A stretch of DNA of 64,000 bases from an uncultured Acidimicrobiales bacterium (GTDB lineage: Bacteria > Actinomycetota > Acidimicrobiia > Acidimicrobiales > SHLQ01). The position numbers and the translations under genes were made by a program. The stretch spans positions 1 to 64,000 of the forward strand of contig CALHTF010000043.1 of NCBI GenBank assembly GCA_938038815.1, written 5' to 3'. Positions 50,803-60,007 of the stretch are shown here, piece after piece. The notes beneath the pieces are model-generated. The model made no database searches. It was not told the origin of the DNA and saw only the letters and a list, made by a program, of their open reading frames with translations. The stretch's first letter is position 1. Every line of letters begins with the position of its first letter.

Positions 50803-52212
50803 GTGACTACTCCCACTTTCCCCCTGCTGCGTTCGACGCTTGCGGCCGGTCTTGCAGCAATCCTCTTCAGCCTCTTTGGGCTCATTGGCTTTGTCGCCAC
50901 CCCCGCAGCGGCACAAAGTACCGGCGAACTCGTCGATGTTTCTGATGCGTTGCTCGAAGATGGCTGGTTTGTCGAGTTGGGTGCCGAGGCGACGGTCGAC
51001 GAAATCGCTGGCGCCGCCAACCGGGCGGCCCGCGACGGTATCGGCACCGTCCTGCTGGCCAGCGAAATCGACGGAAACGCTGTCGACTTTGCCGACAATG
51101 TCTTGTCCGACGTGGCGGCGGCTGGCGGCCCAATCAGCTCGGTGCTCGTGATTACGCCGGGCCAGATCGGCATGTCGAGCGATTCGCTCAGCGACGCCGA
51201 GGTCGACCGGGCGCTGAATGCCTTCCGCGACGCACCGGACGCCGTTGCGGGTGTCGATGCCGTGACCGATTCGCTCGGCGGGGCGAGTGCCCCAGCCGAT
51301 ACCGGATCGGATTCCGGCACATCGGGTGGCTCGACATCCACCAGTTCGGAGCCCGCTGATATTCCCTGGGGCCCGATTGCGGGTGTCGGGGCACTCGGCG
51401 TGGTGGGTCTGGGCGGAGCGAGCCTGTACCAGCGACGCAAAGCCGAAAAGGCTGCCGAGCAGAATCTTGAAGTTGCCCGAGCCGAGATGCACGAACAGCT
51501 GAGTGCGATCGCCCAGATGGTGTTCGATCTGAACGACCGAGTAACCCTGAACGACGACGCCGACACCACGCTGCGATTCCAGGAAGCCAGCGTGAAGTAC
51601 AACGACCTCAAGGACAAGGTCGACCTGATCGAGAACGGCCCCGACATGGCCGAGTTCAACGACGAGGTCGATCAGCTTCGGTGGCAACTCGACTGGGTTG
51701 AGGCAAAGCTCGATGGGCGTCCGTTGCCCGCCGAACCGGTGCCCAACGAGCCGCCCATCGTTCCCCAGACCTCCGATGCGACGAGCGAAAAAGTTCGAGC
51801 TCGCCGAGGTACGTGTTTCTTTGACCCCGATCACCGTCCAGGAACCGTGCCGGCCACCGTCGACACCGGTTCAGAGAGCCACGATGTGCTGATCTGTCGC
51901 GAGTGTTCGCGCCGCCTGGAAAACGGCGAGACCCCCGAGCCTCGAATTGTTCAGGTCGGCCGTCGCCAGATGCCTGCCGCCCGTGCCCCGCTCGGGTACG
52001 GCGGTATTGGACTGGCGCTTCCGGACTTGTTTCGGATCCTGACCCGCAACGTGGGTCGCCCGGTCGACGTCGACTGGCGCAGCTGGCCGGCGCCCCGCCA
52101 GCAACATCGGTTGCCCCGCCCCGATCGTCTTCCTCGCCGCCGAGCGCCCCGGCGCTCACGCGGCCGAGGGAACCAGAGCCGGGGGCGTGCGTCGGGTCAG
52201 CGCCGCCGATAG
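50803..52212 (+). CDS. TPM-domain-like membrane protein with Arg-rich C-terminus
   Basis: About 469 residues. A signal-like hydrophobic segment (AAGLAAILFSLFGLIGFVA) is followed by an ~120-residue TPM-like domain (VDVSDALLEDGWFVELGAEA), a Ser/Thr/Gly linker, a TM helix (GPIAGVGALGVVGLGGASLY), and a long alpha-helical coiled segment. Two cysteine pairs (CFFDPDH, CRECSRR) suggest a zinc site. The last ~60 residues are Arg/Pro-rich low complexity. GTG chosen; an in-frame TTG eight codons upstream overlaps pfkA. Function unknown, probably at the membrane or wall. Confidence 0.7.
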   Translation: MTTPTFPLLRSTLAAGLAAILFSLFGLIGFVATPAAAQSTGELVDVSDALLEDGWFVELGAEATVDEIAGAANRAARDGIGTVLLASEIDGNAVDFADNVLSDVAAAGGPISSVLVITPGQIGMSSDSLSDAEVDRALNAFRDAPDAVAGVDAVTDSLGGASAPADTGSDSGTSGGSTSTSSEPADIPWGPIAGVGALGVVGLGGASLYQRRKAEKAAEQNLEVARAEMHEQLSAIAQMVFDLNDRVTLNDDADTTLRFQEASVKYNDLKDKVDLIENGPDMAEFNDEVDQLRWQLDWVEAKLDGRPLPAEPVPNEPPIVPQTSDATSEKVRARRGTCFFDPDHRPGTVPATVDTGSESHDVLICRECSRRLENGETPEPRIVQVGRRQMPAARAPLGYGGIGLALPDLFRILTRNVGRPVDVDWRSWPAPRQQHRLPRPDRLPRRRAPRRSRGRGNQSRGRASGQRRR

Positions 52213-52218
52213 CCGGCC

Positions 52219-52917
52219 CTAGTTGTTGGGCGGATCCGTGTTCGTCGGAACCGGGTCGGGCGGAACCGTCGAGCCCGGAATGGTGACCGGCGGCCGTTGC
52301 GCCGGGTTGTAGCTCAGGAACTGCGCCCGCGAAAGGGTTCGACCCTGGCCGACGGTTTCGCTCTCGGAAAGCGACGGGACTTGAATCCCTTGTTCCTCAA
52401 ACCGGGCGCGGTCGACCCGAGGCCCATCGCCCCCAAAGTCTTGGGTTGCGGTGAAAACCATCTGCGCCCACGGAATCGCAGCCAACTCACCTTCAATGGA
52501 CGGAATGCGGGTGAGGTCGATCGCGATCCGGCGGGTCGCATAGTTCTCGACGTTGAGCAGCTGGATCGGCTCTTCGGCTGTGCCTTCACCAAGGAAGGAC
52601 TTCAGGCCTTCCTCTTCCTCTTCTTCGGTTGGTTTGGCGGCCAGCAGCGCCCGCAGCGCGGCCTCGGGGGTGCGGCTTTCGGCGAGACGGGTCACCGGAA
52701 CGAGGTCGATGACCTCGCCGATCTGGCGGTAGAAGTAGATCTCGACCGGAAAGCCGGGGACCGGGATCGAGGCAGGCGTGGTGGTCTCGGGGATCGGCTT
52801 GAGGCGGTCGGGTACGTCATCGAGTTCGATGGGCCGTACCGAGTTCTCGGTGGGGATCGCACATCCGGCGACGGCCACGCTCAACACGGTGGCGAAGACG
52901 ATGAGTAGGCGGGCCAT
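52219..52917 (-). CDS. GerMN-type lipoprotein in the lpqB position
   Basis: About 232 residues, start MARLLIVF. Lipobox AVAGC follows a short signal peptide. The mature region has a GerMN-like sequence (VEIYFYRQIGEVIDLVPVTR, then PEAALRALLAAKPTEEEEEE) followed by a beta-rich tail ending in Pro/Thr-rich PVTIPGSTVPPDPVPT. It lies directly after mtrB (10-base gap) in the lpqB position of actinobacterial operons, where LpqB interacts with MtrB. Typical LpqB carries a large C-terminal propeller that is missing here. Low sequence complexity near the end is noted. Confidence 0.78.
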   Translation of the reverse strand: MARLLIVFATVLSVAVAGCAIPTENSVRPIELDDVPDRLKPIPETTTPASIPVPGFPVEIYFYRQIGEVIDLVPVTRLAESRTPEAALRALLAAKPTEEEEEEGLKSFLGEGTAEEPIQLLNVENYATRRIAIDLTRIPSIEGELAAIPWAQMVFTATQDFGGDGPRVDRARFEEQGIQVPSLSESETVGQGRTLSRAQFLSYNPAQRPPVTIPGSTVPPDPVPTNTDPPNN

Positions 52918-52927
52918 AGACGACAAT

Positions 52928-54349
52928 CTAGATCCCCTCCTCGTCCCATGAGCCGTCAGCTTCGCCGTCGCTGACGGGTAGTTCGACCACAAAGCGAGCG
53001 CCGCTTAGGCCATCGGGTCGGTCCTCGACCCACACCCGGCCGTTGTGAAGTCGCACGTGTTCGTCGACCAGCGACAAGCCAAGACCAACGCCGGTGTCGA
53101 TGCCTCGACTCCCGCCCGCGCTGCCTCGAGAGAACCGGTCGAAGATGACCTCGCGTTCGGCCAGCGGTACGCCGGGACCGGCGTCCTCGACGGCGATGGT
53201 GGCGGTATCGGCGGTGGCGAATACGTCGATCCGGGTTGCGCCGCCGCCGTACTTGCGAGCGTTTTCGATCAGGTTCGCCATGACCTGAGCCAAGCGACGT
53301 TTGTCGACATCGACGATCGCTTCCTCGGCCGTGGGGGCAATCGAGGTCGCAAGCTCCGATTCGGTGGAGCGGCGGGCCACCTGGCGGACGAACTCGCCAA
53401 TGCCAACCGGTTCGAGTTCGAGCACCGCGTCGCCCGCATCGAAACGCGAGATCTCCAGCAGGTCCTGCACCAAGGTTTGGAACCGGGTGACGTCCGACGA
53501 CAACAGTTCGACGGCGGTCGCGGCCCGGTCGGGCATCTGGTCGAGGTTGTTTTCGAGTACCTCAACCGATGCCGCGAGCGTCATAAGCGGCGACCGCAAC
53601 TCGTGGCTCACCTCCGACGCAAAACGGGCGTCACGATCGATCCGGGTTTCGAGGGCGCCGGCCATGTCGTTAAAGGAGTTGGCTAGCGACGTCAGTTCGG
53701 GCGCGACCTGAAGGTCGAGCCGCGTATCGAGTCGGCCGCCAGCGATCGCCACCGCGGCGTCGGAAACCTCGTTGAGCGGTTCGAGCATCCGGCGACTTGC
53801 GTACTTGCCCAGCAGCGCGGCGAGCAAGGTCGATGTCAGGGCTGCGCCGATCAACACGAGCTGGAGGGACCGAAGGTTGCTTTCGGTTTCGGCGAGCGAT
53901 GCGGCCTCGAAGTAGTCCGCGTTGTCTTCGGGTAGCGGAATGCCATGAATCAAGGTGAGCTGATCGTTTAGCGCGATCCGGATGCGACCCGGTTGCCCGC
54001 TCGCCACCAATGTGAGTAGCTCGACGGGAACGTCTTCCTGGGTGAACGCACCCGAACCGTCGCCCTGCCAAACCCCGTTGAGCTGTACGAGCGGCCGAGA
54101 CGAACTCGACTGCAGGGCGCTCAAGATGTCGTCGACGCCTTCGGCCTCGGTGTCGTCGGTGATCTGGCTCTGGGCGAGCTGTGCGTTACCGAGCGCCAGG
54201 CTCAGCGCCGCGTTCTCGCGCTGGCGCAACAGAACCTCTCGGGTCAGCGTTTGGGTCGCAAAGGCCAAAAATGTGGAGAGCAGCAAACCGCCGAGCGCAA
54301 ACGCCAGACTGATCCGAGTGCCGAGACCCGGTGTCTTGAGCGGAAACAT
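52928..54349 (-). CDS. mtrB: Sensor histidine kinase of the MtrB type
   Basis: A 473-residue kinase. Two TM helices (about 11-33 and 164-182) flank a ~130-residue extracellular sensor region. A HAMP domain (about 184-236) precedes the HisKA helix with His249 in ASEVSHELRSPL. The HATPase domain has the N box (MANLIENARKYGGG), the G1 box (EDAGPGVPLAE) and the G2 box (DTGVGLGLSLVDEHV). It is encoded between mtrA and the lipoprotein with adjacent start/stop codons (TAAATG), so it is the MtrA partner. In actinobacteria MtrAB couples cell-wall homeostasis and division. Confidence 0.9.
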   Translation of the reverse strand: MFPLKTPGLGTRISLAFALGGLLLSTFLAFATQTLTREVLLRQRENAALSLALGNAQLAQSQITDDTEAEGVDDILSALQSSSSRPLVQLNGVWQGDGSGAFTQEDVPVELLTLVASGQPGRIRIALNDQLTLIHGIPLPEDNADYFEAASLAETESNLRSLQLVLIGAALTSTLLAALLGKYASRRMLEPLNEVSDAAVAIAGGRLDTRLDLQVAPELTSLANSFNDMAGALETRIDRDARFASEVSHELRSPLMTLAASVEVLENNLDQMPDRAATAVELLSSDVTRFQTLVQDLLEISRFDAGDAVLELEPVGIGEFVRQVARRSTESELATSIAPTAEEAIVDVDKRRLAQVMANLIENARKYGGGATRIDVFATADTATIAVEDAGPGVPLAEREVIFDRFSRGSAGGSRGIDTGVGLGLSLVDEHVRLHNGRVWVEDRPDGLSGARFVVELPVSDGEADGSWDEEGI

Positions 54350-55039
54350 TTAGACCTGGAGCTTGTAGCCCAGCCCCCGGACAGTAACCACATGTTGTGG
54401 CTGGGCTGCATCAGATTCGATCTTGGTACGCAGCCGACGGATATGAACATCGACGAGGCGTCCGTCGCCGAAGTAGCCGTAGCCCCAGACCCGCTCCAGC
54501 AGGACTTCTCGGGAGAAGACCCGCCCGGGTGTGGTGGCCAACTCGACGAGCAAACGGAACTCGGTCTTGGTGAGGTGGACTTCTTCACCCGCCTTACGGA
54601 CCACGCCCTCGTCGGGAATGATCTCAAGATCGCCAAAGGCCAAATGGCTCGCTGCCGGGTCGCTGGTTCGAACCCGGCGAAGCAAGGCTCGGATGCGGGC
54701 CGACAATTCTTTCGGAGCGAACGGCTTGGTGAGGTAGTCGTCGGCTCCCGCCTCGAGTCCGGCGACCACATCGTGGGTATCGGCGCGGGCGGTGACCATA
54801 ATGATCGGTACATCGCTGGTGCGCCGTACCGAACGGCAGACTTCGAACCCGTCGATACCCGGCAACATGATGTCGATCAACACGACATCGGCGGGTTCTT
54901 GGGTAAAGAGTTGCAGGGCGTCTTCGCCGTTGCTGGCCTCGGCGACTTCCCACCCTTCGTCTTCGAGCGCGAGCTTGACCGCGGTTCGGATACGTTCGTC
55001 GTCCTCAACGGTCAGAATGCGGGTGCCCACTTGGCCCAT
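54350..55039 (-). CDS. mtrA: OmpR/PhoB-type response regulator MtrA
   Basis: A 229-residue regulator. The receiver domain has phospho-acceptor Asp56 in VVLIDIMLPGIDG and Lys in DYLTKPFAPKE; the C-terminal winged HTH includes TKTEFRLLVELATTPGRVFS and RLVDVHIRRLRTKIE with the wing VRGLGYKL. It matches actinobacterial MtrA, which controls cell-wall hydrolase, replication and division genes. ATG start. Its stop adjoins the mtrB start. Autoregulation of this operon is known for the family, though the upstream 68 bases were not analysed for sites. Confidence 0.92.
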   Translation of the reverse strand: MGQVGTRILTVEDDERIRTAVKLALEDEGWEVAEASNGEDALQLFTQEPADVVLIDIMLPGIDGFEVCRSVRRTSDVPIIMVTARADTHDVVAGLEAGADDYLTKPFAPKELSARIRALLRRVRTSDPAASHLAFGDLEIIPDEGVVRKAGEEVHLTKTEFRLLVELATTPGRVFSREVLLERVWGYGYFGDGRLVDVHIRRLRTKIESDAAQPQHVVTVRGLGYKLQV

Positions 55040-55107
55040 GTTGCCACTTCACGCCTCTGGTTGAAAGCACCCCCGCCATTTCGTGGCCGGTCGATGCCCC
55101 TCGGTGG

Positions 55108-55944
55108 CTACGGCGCTGCCAGACCGTTCGACGATTCCACTAGACGCACGAGGTCGTCGTGAACGCCGGCGGCCGAACAAACCGACGTGCCAGGCGTGTC
55201 GGGGCGACCGTTGAGGTCGGTGACCCGCCCGCCGGCTTCGGTCAGTATGAGCCAACCAGCTGCGACGTCCCAGATCGAGAGGCCCTCTTCGTAATGAGCG
55301 TCGAGCCGCCCGCACGCCACCATGGCGATATCGAGCGCTGCGCCACCGATCCGACGAATATCTCGCACCGCCGGCAGGATCGTTTGCAGCGCAGCGACCT
55401 GCCGGAGCCGAGTTTCGGGCCGGGGGTTAAAGCCGGTGCCGACCAAAGCGGTGGCCAGATCGGCTTTCGACGACGCGATAATCGGCGATCCGTTCAGCGT
55501 TGCTCCGCCCCCGAGGGTTGCGGCAAAAACGTCGCCTCGTACCGGGTCGGCTACCACCGCGGCAACGGTGGTTTGGTCGATCTGGGCGGCGATCGACACG
55601 CTGTACCCGGCAAGGTCGTAGAAGTAGTTGGTGGTGCCGTCGATGGGGTCGATGATCCAGCGGACGCCCGACGAGCCCTCGACCGACGATCCTTCTTCTC
55701 CCAGAATCGAGTCGTTTGGGCGGGCGCCGAGCAGTTCGGCCACGATGGTTTCTTCGCTCCACGAGTCGAGTTCGGTCACCAGATCGCTCGTGTTGAGCTT
55801 TGCTTCCACCGAGATCGCGGTCCCGGCGTCACGGCGCTGTTGTTGGGCGTCCAACAGGCGGGGCGTGACCTTGGCAGCCACATCGAGCGCCAGCGCCAAA
55901 ATATCGTCGGGGCTCGGGCTGTCGGGGTTCGTCCCAGTGGTCAT
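55108..55944 (-). CDS. Inositol monophosphatase (SuhB-like)
   Basis: A 278-residue Mg-dependent phosphatase. LGEEGSS (Glu83, Glu84), DPIDGTTNYFYD (Asp99, Asp102) and SIWDVAAGWLI form the metal and substrate site. Similar proteins dephosphorylate inositol-1-phosphate, feeding phosphatidylinositol and mannoside synthesis in actinobacteria. That fits the PimB-like and Ppm1-like genes in this window, though they are not in the same operon. It is better conserved than the copy at 1.8 kb. It starts five bases after a small membrane-protein gene. Confidence 0.88.
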   Translation of the reverse strand: MTTGTNPDSPSPDDILALALDVAAKVTPRLLDAQQQRRDAGTAISVEAKLNTSDLVTELDSWSEETIVAELLGARPNDSILGEEGSSVEGSSGVRWIIDPIDGTTNYFYDLAGYSVSIAAQIDQTTVAAVVADPVRGDVFAATLGGGATLNGSPIIASSKADLATALVGTGFNPRPETRLRQVAALQTILPAVRDIRRIGGAALDIAMVACGRLDAHYEEGLSIWDVAAGWLILTEAGGRVTDLNGRPDTPGTSVCSAAGVHDDLVRLVESSNGLAAP

Positions 55945-55949
55945 CGGCG

Positions 55950-56264
55950 CTAGCGATCGGGGGAGTCGGTCGACTGGCGGCTGAGCTCTTTGGTGAGTTC
56001 TTGGGCGTTCCACTCCGCCATGGCCCGCAGCGTGAGGACCGCAACCACCGCAACACCGATGGCGGTCAGAATCGCGGCCGTCGATCCAATCAACGTAGCG
56101 AACCACGGGCAGTCGTCGGTGCACTGGACCTGCGTCACCGAGTAGCCGATCAGCCCACCGCATACGCCAGCGATGATTATCGCCGCGATCGCGAGGGCGC
56201 GAGCCAAAAGGGGTGGTGCAGCGCTTGGGATCGCTGGGCTTTGCGGGGCGGACGAGTCGGCCAT
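55950..56264 (-). CDS. Small two-TM membrane protein
   Basis: A 104-residue protein with two hydrophobic helices (about 18-42 and 57-84) and a short extracytoplasmic loop containing two cysteines (VQCTDDCPW). The C-terminal tail is hydrophilic (EWNAQELTKELSRQ). Family unknown. It starts five bases upstream of the inositol-phosphatase gene, so the two are probably co-transcribed. The 219-base gap upstream of it contains no recognised gene and carries the divergent promoters. Confidence 0.65.
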   Translation of the reverse strand: MADSSAPQSPAIPSAAPPLLARALAIAAIIIAGVCGGLIGYSVTQVQCTDDCPWFATLIGSTAAILTAIGVAVVAVLTLRAMAEWNAQELTKELSRQSTDSPDR

Positions 56265-56483
56265 TGCCTGTGATGCTACAACCGTCGGGCGGGCGGACCC
56301 TGTTCGGACGGGTGTGGCGAACGGCGAATCGGTTCTGGGCTGCTACCGGCAGCCAAATGTGTGAAAACCTGGTGCTGTAGTTGCGGGGCGACGTGCCGAT
56401 AGAACGTTATTGGCTGCGCCGGTTTTGGCGTGGCCACACCGTTCAGCCGCTCAAACCCCTCAGCAAGTACTCTCTAGGAATCC

Positions 56484-57275
56484 GTGCGTACCCTCCTCAT
56501 TCTCCCGACCTATAACGAGGCAGAGAACATCGAGTTGGTCCTGCGCGCCGTGCGAAATGCGCTGCCCGACGCCTCGATCTTGTTGATCGACGACGGCAGC
56601 CCGGACGGCACCGCGGAAATCGCCGAACGACTGGGCGAAGAACTCGACCAGATCAAGGTGTTGCGTCGGTCCGGAAAACAGGGCCTAGGTAGCGCGTATC
56701 GCTTGGGATTTCGACTGGGGATCGAACAGGGCTACGACATTCTGGTCGAGATGGATTCCGACATGTCGCACGACCCGAACGCTCTGCCGGTCATCGTCGC
56801 CGGGGTAAAGAAAGGCGCCGCCCTGACCATCGGTAGCCGCTACGTGTCGGGCGGGTCGATCCCGTCGTGGTCGTTGTATCGACGCAAGCTGTCGCTGTGG
56901 GGGAACCTTTATGCGAAGAAGCTGCTGAACCTGCCTTCGGTCGACGGCACATCAGGGTTCCGGGCATACCGCGCCGCGGTGGTCGACGAGATGGACCTGA
57001 CTCGGGTCCGGGCCGACGGTTACGCCTTTCAGATCGAGATGGCCTACCGAGTGCACATGCTCGGCGGCCGAGTCACCGAGGTGCCGATTTCGTTCCGCGA
57101 CCGCGAACGGGGCGAATCAAAGATGTCGTCGACGATCGTGGTCGAGGCGCTCGGACTCGTCACCTGGTGGGGGGTGCGCGACCGGCTTGCGAAGCGCAAA
57201 CCCAAAGCACCGATCGAGTTCGTGCCCGGCACCACCGAAATCGCCTCGGCCTCGGCGAGCGAACGCACGGCCTAA
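56484..57275 (+). CDS. Polyprenol-phosphate mannosyltransferase (Ppm1/DPM1-like)
   Basis: A 263-residue GT2 enzyme. The GT-A fold is seen in LILPTYNEAENIELVL, LIDDGSPDGTAEIA, and the DxD-like EMDSDMSHDPNALP. GSRYVSGGSIPSW, then NLPSVDGTSGFRAY, complete the pattern of dolichol/polyprenol-phosphate mannose synthases, which use GDP-mannose to make the lipid-linked donor for envelope mannosylation. No C-terminal membrane domain is present; it is a soluble or peripheral form. GTG start. Confidence 0.88.
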   Translation: MRTLLILPTYNEAENIELVLRAVRNALPDASILLIDDGSPDGTAEIAERLGEELDQIKVLRRSGKQGLGSAYRLGFRLGIEQGYDILVEMDSDMSHDPNALPVIVAGVKKGAALTIGSRYVSGGSIPSWSLYRRKLSLWGNLYAKKLLNLPSVDGTSGFRAYRAAVVDEMDLTRVRADGYAFQIEMAYRVHMLGGRVTEVPISFRDRERGESKMSSTIVVEALGLVTWWGVRDRLAKRKPKAPIEFVPGTTEIASASASERTA

Positions 57276-57312
57276 CCGGTCAATCCAGCCAAAAACGTGC
57301 CGATAGGCACCG

Positions 57313-57999
57313 ATGAAAGAATCACCCTCGGCGGCGGCACTTCTGGTTCCGCCCATGCGACTCGGCCGGATGCTCCGCGAGCAACGCCAAGAATCGGGCC
57401 AGACCTTGATGGAGCTGGCCGATCAAGCCGGGAATCTGCCCGTGGCGCTGCTCGAAGATGCCGAGGCGGGCCGAGCGTCGCTCGACGAGGCCACCCTCCA
57501 ACAAATCTCTGCTCTTTATGACCTGCCGGTAAGCGAACTGGCCCCGCAACGCGCCGAGCTCATCATCGATCTCGACGAAGGTGTGCTGTCGATCAACGAC
57601 AAATCGATGCAGACCTTTGGCACGAGCACCGACCAGGTACTCACCCGCTATCTGGCGCTGGTCTACTCGCTTCGCGATCTTCCGGCCGGCGCCGAGGTGC
57701 CGCTCCGAAACCTCGATGTCGGTGTTCTGGCCCATGCGCTCGAAGCCGAGCGGATTGCGGTCGCCAATCGCCTTGGCGAGTTGATGACCCACGACGGCGA
57801 TCAGGTCGATGACCTTCGTGGTTCGCTGCGCCGCAAACTTGTGGTGCCGGTTGCCGGAATTCTCGTCGGGGTTACCGCAATCGGTGGTTTGGTGTTGGTA
57901 AAGGCCCAACCGGTGGCCACGGTCAACGACGACATCCCGGTCGAAATCGGCGATGCGGTGATGATCGCCGAACCAGGTGCCGACCAAACCGAGCGCTAA
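57313..57999 (+). CDS. HTH-domain protein with C-terminal TM anchor
   Basis: A 228-residue protein. An N-terminal helix-turn-helix (LGRMLREQRQESGQTLMELA, then AGNLPVALLEDAEAGRAS) is followed by a ~110-residue helical region (VLTRYLALVYSLRDLPAGAEV) and a single TM helix (about 176-196), with a short C-terminal tail outside. Membrane-anchored HTH proteins of this design link envelope state to transcription or bind cytoskeletal or division proteins (RodZ-like arrangement). Family not recognised. It lies 38 bases after the mannosyltransferase gene on the same strand. Confidence 0.7.
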   Translation: MKESPSAAALLVPPMRLGRMLREQRQESGQTLMELADQAGNLPVALLEDAEAGRASLDEATLQQISALYDLPVSELAPQRAELIIDLDEGVLSINDKSMQTFGTSTDQVLTRYLALVYSLRDLPAGAEVPLRNLDVGVLAHALEAERIAVANRLGELMTHDGDQVDDLRGSLRRKLVVPVAGILVGVTAIGGLVLVKAQPVATVNDDIPVEIGDAVMIAEPGADQTER

Positions 58000-58070
58000 C
58001 CCCTCGCCCGCCGAACCACCGTCGACGTGGGCGCTTTCCAAAACCGGTCAAGGTCGGCCAGACTGGGCGC

Positions 58071-58583
58071 GTGAAGCAGTGGTCGGTAGCGAGCTCAATC
58101 ATTGAGGACCCTTCCCAGGACGCGCCGACCTTTTTGTTGGTCGCCAACAGACGCCGGAACGACTCGATCGATTGGTCGCCCGCCGGGGGAGTAGTCGACC
58201 CGGGCGAAACGCCGCTGGTGGCGCTCACCCGCGAGGTGGTTGAGGAGACCGGGCTCACCGTGTCGGGCTGGGATCCGCCGGCGTACCAGGTCGACGTGGT
58301 GTTTCTCGATCTCGACATGCACCTGACCGTGGTTACCCACCGCGCCACCGGGTGGTCGGGCAGCATCGTTATCGACGACCCCGATGGCATTGTCCAGCAG
58401 GTTGAGTGGTGCGACTACGGTCGGTGCGCCGAACTCCTCGACGACGCTCCACAGTGGGTTCGGGAGCCGTTTCTGGGTGCCATTGGGACCAACATCGACC
58501 CGAATGCCGGTTGGTCCTATGAGGTACGTGGCGAGCGACTCGCCACGGCCGAGGTGGTGCGCACCGCGTCGCCCGACGCGTGA
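58071..58583 (+). CDS. Nudix hydrolase upstream of dinB
   Basis: A 170-residue Nudix protein. The box reads GGVVDPGETPLVALTREV then VEETGL, matching GX5EX7REUXEEXGU completely. The fold could sanitise oxidised or unusual nucleotides, and linkage to an error-prone polymerase fits a nucleotide-pool role, but no substrate is evident. GTG start. It overlaps the dinB GTG by four bases, so both are translationally coupled. Confidence 0.87.
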   Translation: MKQWSVASSIIEDPSQDAPTFLLVANRRRNDSIDWSPAGGVVDPGETPLVALTREVVEETGLTVSGWDPPAYQVDVVFLDLDMHLTVVTHRATGWSGSIVIDDPDGIVQQVEWCDYGRCAELLDDAPQWVREPFLGAIGTNIDPNAGWSYEVRGERLATAEVVRTASPDA

Positions 58584-59842
58584 ACCCCCGCCCTGCGCCG
58601 TCGATACTCCACGTCGACATGGACGCCTTCTTCGTTTCGGTCGAATTGCTCGAGCGGCCCGACCTGGTTGGGAAGCCGGTCATCGTTGGCGGCTCTGGTA
58701 ACCGTGGCGTGGTGGCGGCCGCGTCGTACGCCGCACGCGCCTTTGGAGTGCACTCGGCAATGCCATCGGTGCGGGCGCGCCGGCTGTGCCCTCAAGCCGT
58801 GTTCCTGCCCGGTAATCACCAGCTCTATAGCGAGGTGTCGGCGCGGGTGATGGCGCTGTTCGCCCGGTACACCCCCGAGGTCGAACCACTCTCGCTCGAC
58901 GAAGCCTTCCTCGACGTCACCGGAGCGATGCGGCGGCTCGGGACACCCGAATCGATCGCCCATCAGATTCGAAACGAAGTGTTCGCCCAGGAACGGCTGC
59001 ACTGTTCGGTCGGGGCCGCCACCACAAAGTTCTTGGCCAAGCTTGGGTCTCAGGCCGCCAAACCCAAGATCACCCCGACCGGGCCAGGACCCGGATTTGA
59101 GGTGTTGGTTATCGAGCCCGGCACCGAGTTGGCGTTCCTGCATCCGCTCCCCGCGAAAGCGCTGTGGGGAGTCGGCAAGGTCACCCTCGAGAAGCTGCAA
59201 CGGATCGGGGTCGAGACGGTTGGCGATTTGGCCGCCTTGCCGGTCGAGACGGTGATCGGCGCCGTAGGTAAGGCCCACGGTCGCCACCTGTACGACCTGG
59301 CTCACGCTCGCGATCCTCGCCAGGTCGAAGCCAATCTGGCCACCAAGTCGGTGAGCCACGAAGAAACCTTCGCCGAAGATCTCTTCGAGCGGCAACGGCT
59401 CGACCGAGAATTGGTTCGGATGGCTGACTCGGTGGGCAACCGGTTACGCAAAAGCGAAATCGCCGGCCGAACGGTGACGATAAAGGTTCGCTTCGGCGAC
59501 TTCACCACCCTGACCCGCTCGGCGACCCAATCGGGGCCCGTCGACTCGGGCGCCGAGATTGCCCGGGTCGCCAAGACCCTGCTCGACCAGATCGACCCGG
59601 CGCCGGGTGTTCGGCTCCTCGGGGTGGGCGTCACCGGGCTCACCGAGGACACGAGCCGGCAACTCACCCTCGACCTCGATGGCGGGTCCGCAACCAGCGA
59701 ACGACCTCGCGAAGTCGACGCGGCGATCGACGATATTCGGCGCAAGTTTGGCGACGGCTCCATTGGCCCAGCGGTATTGGTCGACGGCGACGGCCTGCGG
59801 GTAAAGCGCAAAGGCGACCAGCAATGGGGACCCGATCAGTAG
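58580..59842 (+). CDS. dinB: DNA polymerase IV (Y-family)
   Basis: A 420-residue translesion polymerase. The palm motifs are HVDMDAFFVSVE and the catalytic SLDEAFLDVTG (Asp and Glu). The two helix-hairpin-helix motifs of the thumb follow in PLPAKALWGVGKVTLEKLQ and FAEDLFERQRLDRELVR regions. It copies damaged DNA with reduced fidelity. No clear LexA site was seen upstream in the intergenic stretch, so SOS control is uncertain. It is coupled to the Nudix gene by a four-base overlap. Confidence 0.92.
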   Translation: MNPRPAPSILHVDMDAFFVSVELLERPDLVGKPVIVGGSGNRGVVAAASYAARAFGVHSAMPSVRARRLCPQAVFLPGNHQLYSEVSARVMALFARYTPEVEPLSLDEAFLDVTGAMRRLGTPESIAHQIRNEVFAQERLHCSVGAATTKFLAKLGSQAAKPKITPTGPGPGFEVLVIEPGTELAFLHPLPAKALWGVGKVTLEKLQRIGVETVGDLAALPVETVIGAVGKAHGRHLYDLAHARDPRQVEANLATKSVSHEETFAEDLFERQRLDRELVRMADSVGNRLRKSEIAGRTVTIKVRFGDFTTLTRSATQSGPVDSGAEIARVAKTLLDQIDPAPGVRLLGVGVTGLTEDTSRQLTLDLDGGSATSERPREVDAAIDDIRRKFGDGSIGPAVLVDGDGLRVKRKGDQQWGPDQ

Positions 59843-60007
59843 TTCGGTTGGGTGCCCCAAAGACCAAACGTTGCACTTTTGTCGGTGAATCGCGTTGGAT
59901 TAGGTACTGCGGTGTGCGACACTTACTGGGGCGTGTGCCACCCTTGGTACAGCCAACACGTAGGAACCACGCAGGAACCTCGTAGGAAGAAGGAGTTTGG
60001 AGGTCGA

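Noticed and set aside
51985-52286. Possible frameshift near the end of the TPM-like protein
   Set aside because: The Arg/Pro-rich tail is odd, but no other frame gives a convincing continuation, and basic low-complexity tails are common in this family.
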